From Tubiluchus corallicola (lineage: Eukaryota; Priapulida; Priapulimorpha; Priapulimorphida; Tubiluchidae): a stretch of 55,814 bases of DNA. The position numbers and the translations under genes are program-made. The stretch lies in contig JAQGDQ010001200.1 of the NCBI GenBank assembly GCA_030141605.1, forward strand, positions 1 through 55,814. Reading direction: 5' to 3'. Of this stretch, positions 54,742 to 55,814 are shown piece after piece (position 1 is the first letter of the stretch; the number at the start of each line of letters is the position of its first letter). The notes beneath the pieces were generated by a model, which did not search any database, was not told the DNA's origin, and worked only from the letters and a program-made list of their open reading frames with translations.

Positions 54742-55814
54742 GTAAGTTAGTAAATAAATTGTGCATAGGTAAGTTAGTAGATAAACTGTGCATAGATAGG
54801 TTAGTAGATAAATTGTACATAGGTAAGATAGAAGATAAATTGTACATAGGTAAGTTAGAAGATAAATTGTACTTAGGTGAGTTACAAGATAAATTGTACA
54901 TAGGTGAGTTAGAAGATAAATTGTACATAGGTGAGTTAGAAGATAAATTGTATTTAGGTAAGTTAGTAGATAAATTGTACATAGGTAAGTTAGTAGATAA
55001 ATTGTACTTAGGTAAGTTAGTAGATAAATTGTACATAGGTAAGTTAGTAGATAAATTGTACTTAGGTAAGTTAGTAGATAAATTGTACGTAGGTAAGTTA
55101 GAAGATAAATTGTACATAGGTAAGTTAGTAGATAAATTGTACATAGGTAAGTTAGTAGATAAATTGTACATAGGTAAGTTAGAAGATAAATTGTACATAG
55201 GTAAGTTAGAAGATAAATTGTACATAGGTAAGTTAGAAGATAAATTGTACATAGGTAAGTTAGTAAATAAATTGTGCATAGGTAAGTTAGTAGATAAACT
55301 GTGCATAGATAGGTTAGTAGATAAATTGTACATAGGTAAGATAGAAGATAAATTGTACATAGGTAAGTTAGAAGATAAATTGTACTTAGGTGAGTTACAA
55401 GATAAATTGTACATAGGTGAGTTAGAAGATAAATTGTACATAGGTGAGTTAGAAGATAAATTGTATTTAGGTAAGTTAGTAGATAAACTGTACATAGGTA
55501 AGTTAGTAGATAAATTGTACATAGATAAGTTAGTAGATAAATTGTACATAGGTAAGTTAGTAGATAAATTGTACTTAGGTAAGTTAGTAGATAAATTGTA
55601 CATAGGTAAGTTAGTAGATAAATTGTACTTAGGTAAGTTAGTAGATAAATTGTACGTAGGTAAGTTAGTAGATAAATTGTACATAGGTAAGTTAGAAGAT
55701 AAATTGTACATAGGTAAGTTAGAAGATAAATTGTACATAGGTGAGTTAGAAGATAAATTGTACATAGGTAAGTTAGAAGATAAATTGTACATAGGTGAGT
55801 TAGAAGATAAATTG
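54720..55814 (+). repeat. 27-bp minisatellite containing a splice donor, about 40 units, runs off the window
   Basis: The unit is TTAGAAGATAAATTG plus TACATAGGTAAG (27 bp, no length change across the array). The first unit is the last 22 bases of SMYD4 exon 11 plus the first bases of its donor. Every unit continues the exon frame as LEDKLYIGK-like nonapeptides with no stop. All but about three units keep GTAAGT, GTGAGT or GTAAGA after ATAG. Units 2-3 and 21-22 share rare variants, giving a 513-bp higher-order duplication. The array continues past the window end. Confidence 0.95.

Noticed and set aside
54653-55792. A 379-codon minus-strand frame of MYNLSSNLP repeats
   Set aside because: It is the antisense of the 27-bp array and is open only because the unit length is a multiple of three. 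The plus strand holds the SMYD4 exon that seeds the array.

Overview
This is nuclear DNA of a multicellular animal. It carries GT-AG introns in multi-exon genes for the centriole kinase PLK4, a PLP/M6 tetraspan membrane protein, the FIG4 lipid phosphatase and a SMYD4-type MYND/SET protein. AT-rich introns are packed with non-autonomous DNA transposons, LINE remnants and minisatellites. The gene set and the moderate intron sizes suggest an invertebrate, possibly an early-branching lineage such as a sponge. The lineage is inference; no marker here fixes the species.

Layout. 1-2.7 kb: a possible 3' end of an upstream gene, two GAY trinucleotide arrays and a short palindromic element. 2.7-21.9 kb (+): a complete PLK4 gene that I could rebuild as 19 exons (1008 residues). 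Its introns hold LINE pieces, several MITEs and a 62-bp minisatellite. 22-25.6 kb: convergent intergenic DNA. 25.6-34.7 kb (-): a PLP/M6 gene with two alternative last coding exons. 34.7-39.7 kb: intergenic, with tRNA-like and duplicated segments and one orphan minus-strand open exon. 39.8-42.5 kb (+): FIG4 as one uninterrupted 900-codon exon. 43.9 kb to the window end (+): SMYD4, of which 11 exons are visible; the SET domain lies beyond the edge.

The four genes act in different cell systems: centriole duplication, a membrane proteolipid, endolysosomal phosphoinositide turnover, and a TPR/MYND/SET protein. There is no sign of a shared pathway. The most striking structures are in SMYD4. First, a 27-bp minisatellite made from the end of exon 11 plus its splice donor runs to the window end. 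It repeats a usable donor about 40 times and stays open in the exon's reading frame. Second, a LINE fragment inserted exactly at the exon 4 acceptor, and its target-site duplication recreated the 3' splice site. Third, another minisatellite grew inside the terminal part of a MITE just before exon 10. All exon calls come from reading splice sites, phases and protein similarity by eye; no transcript data were available.
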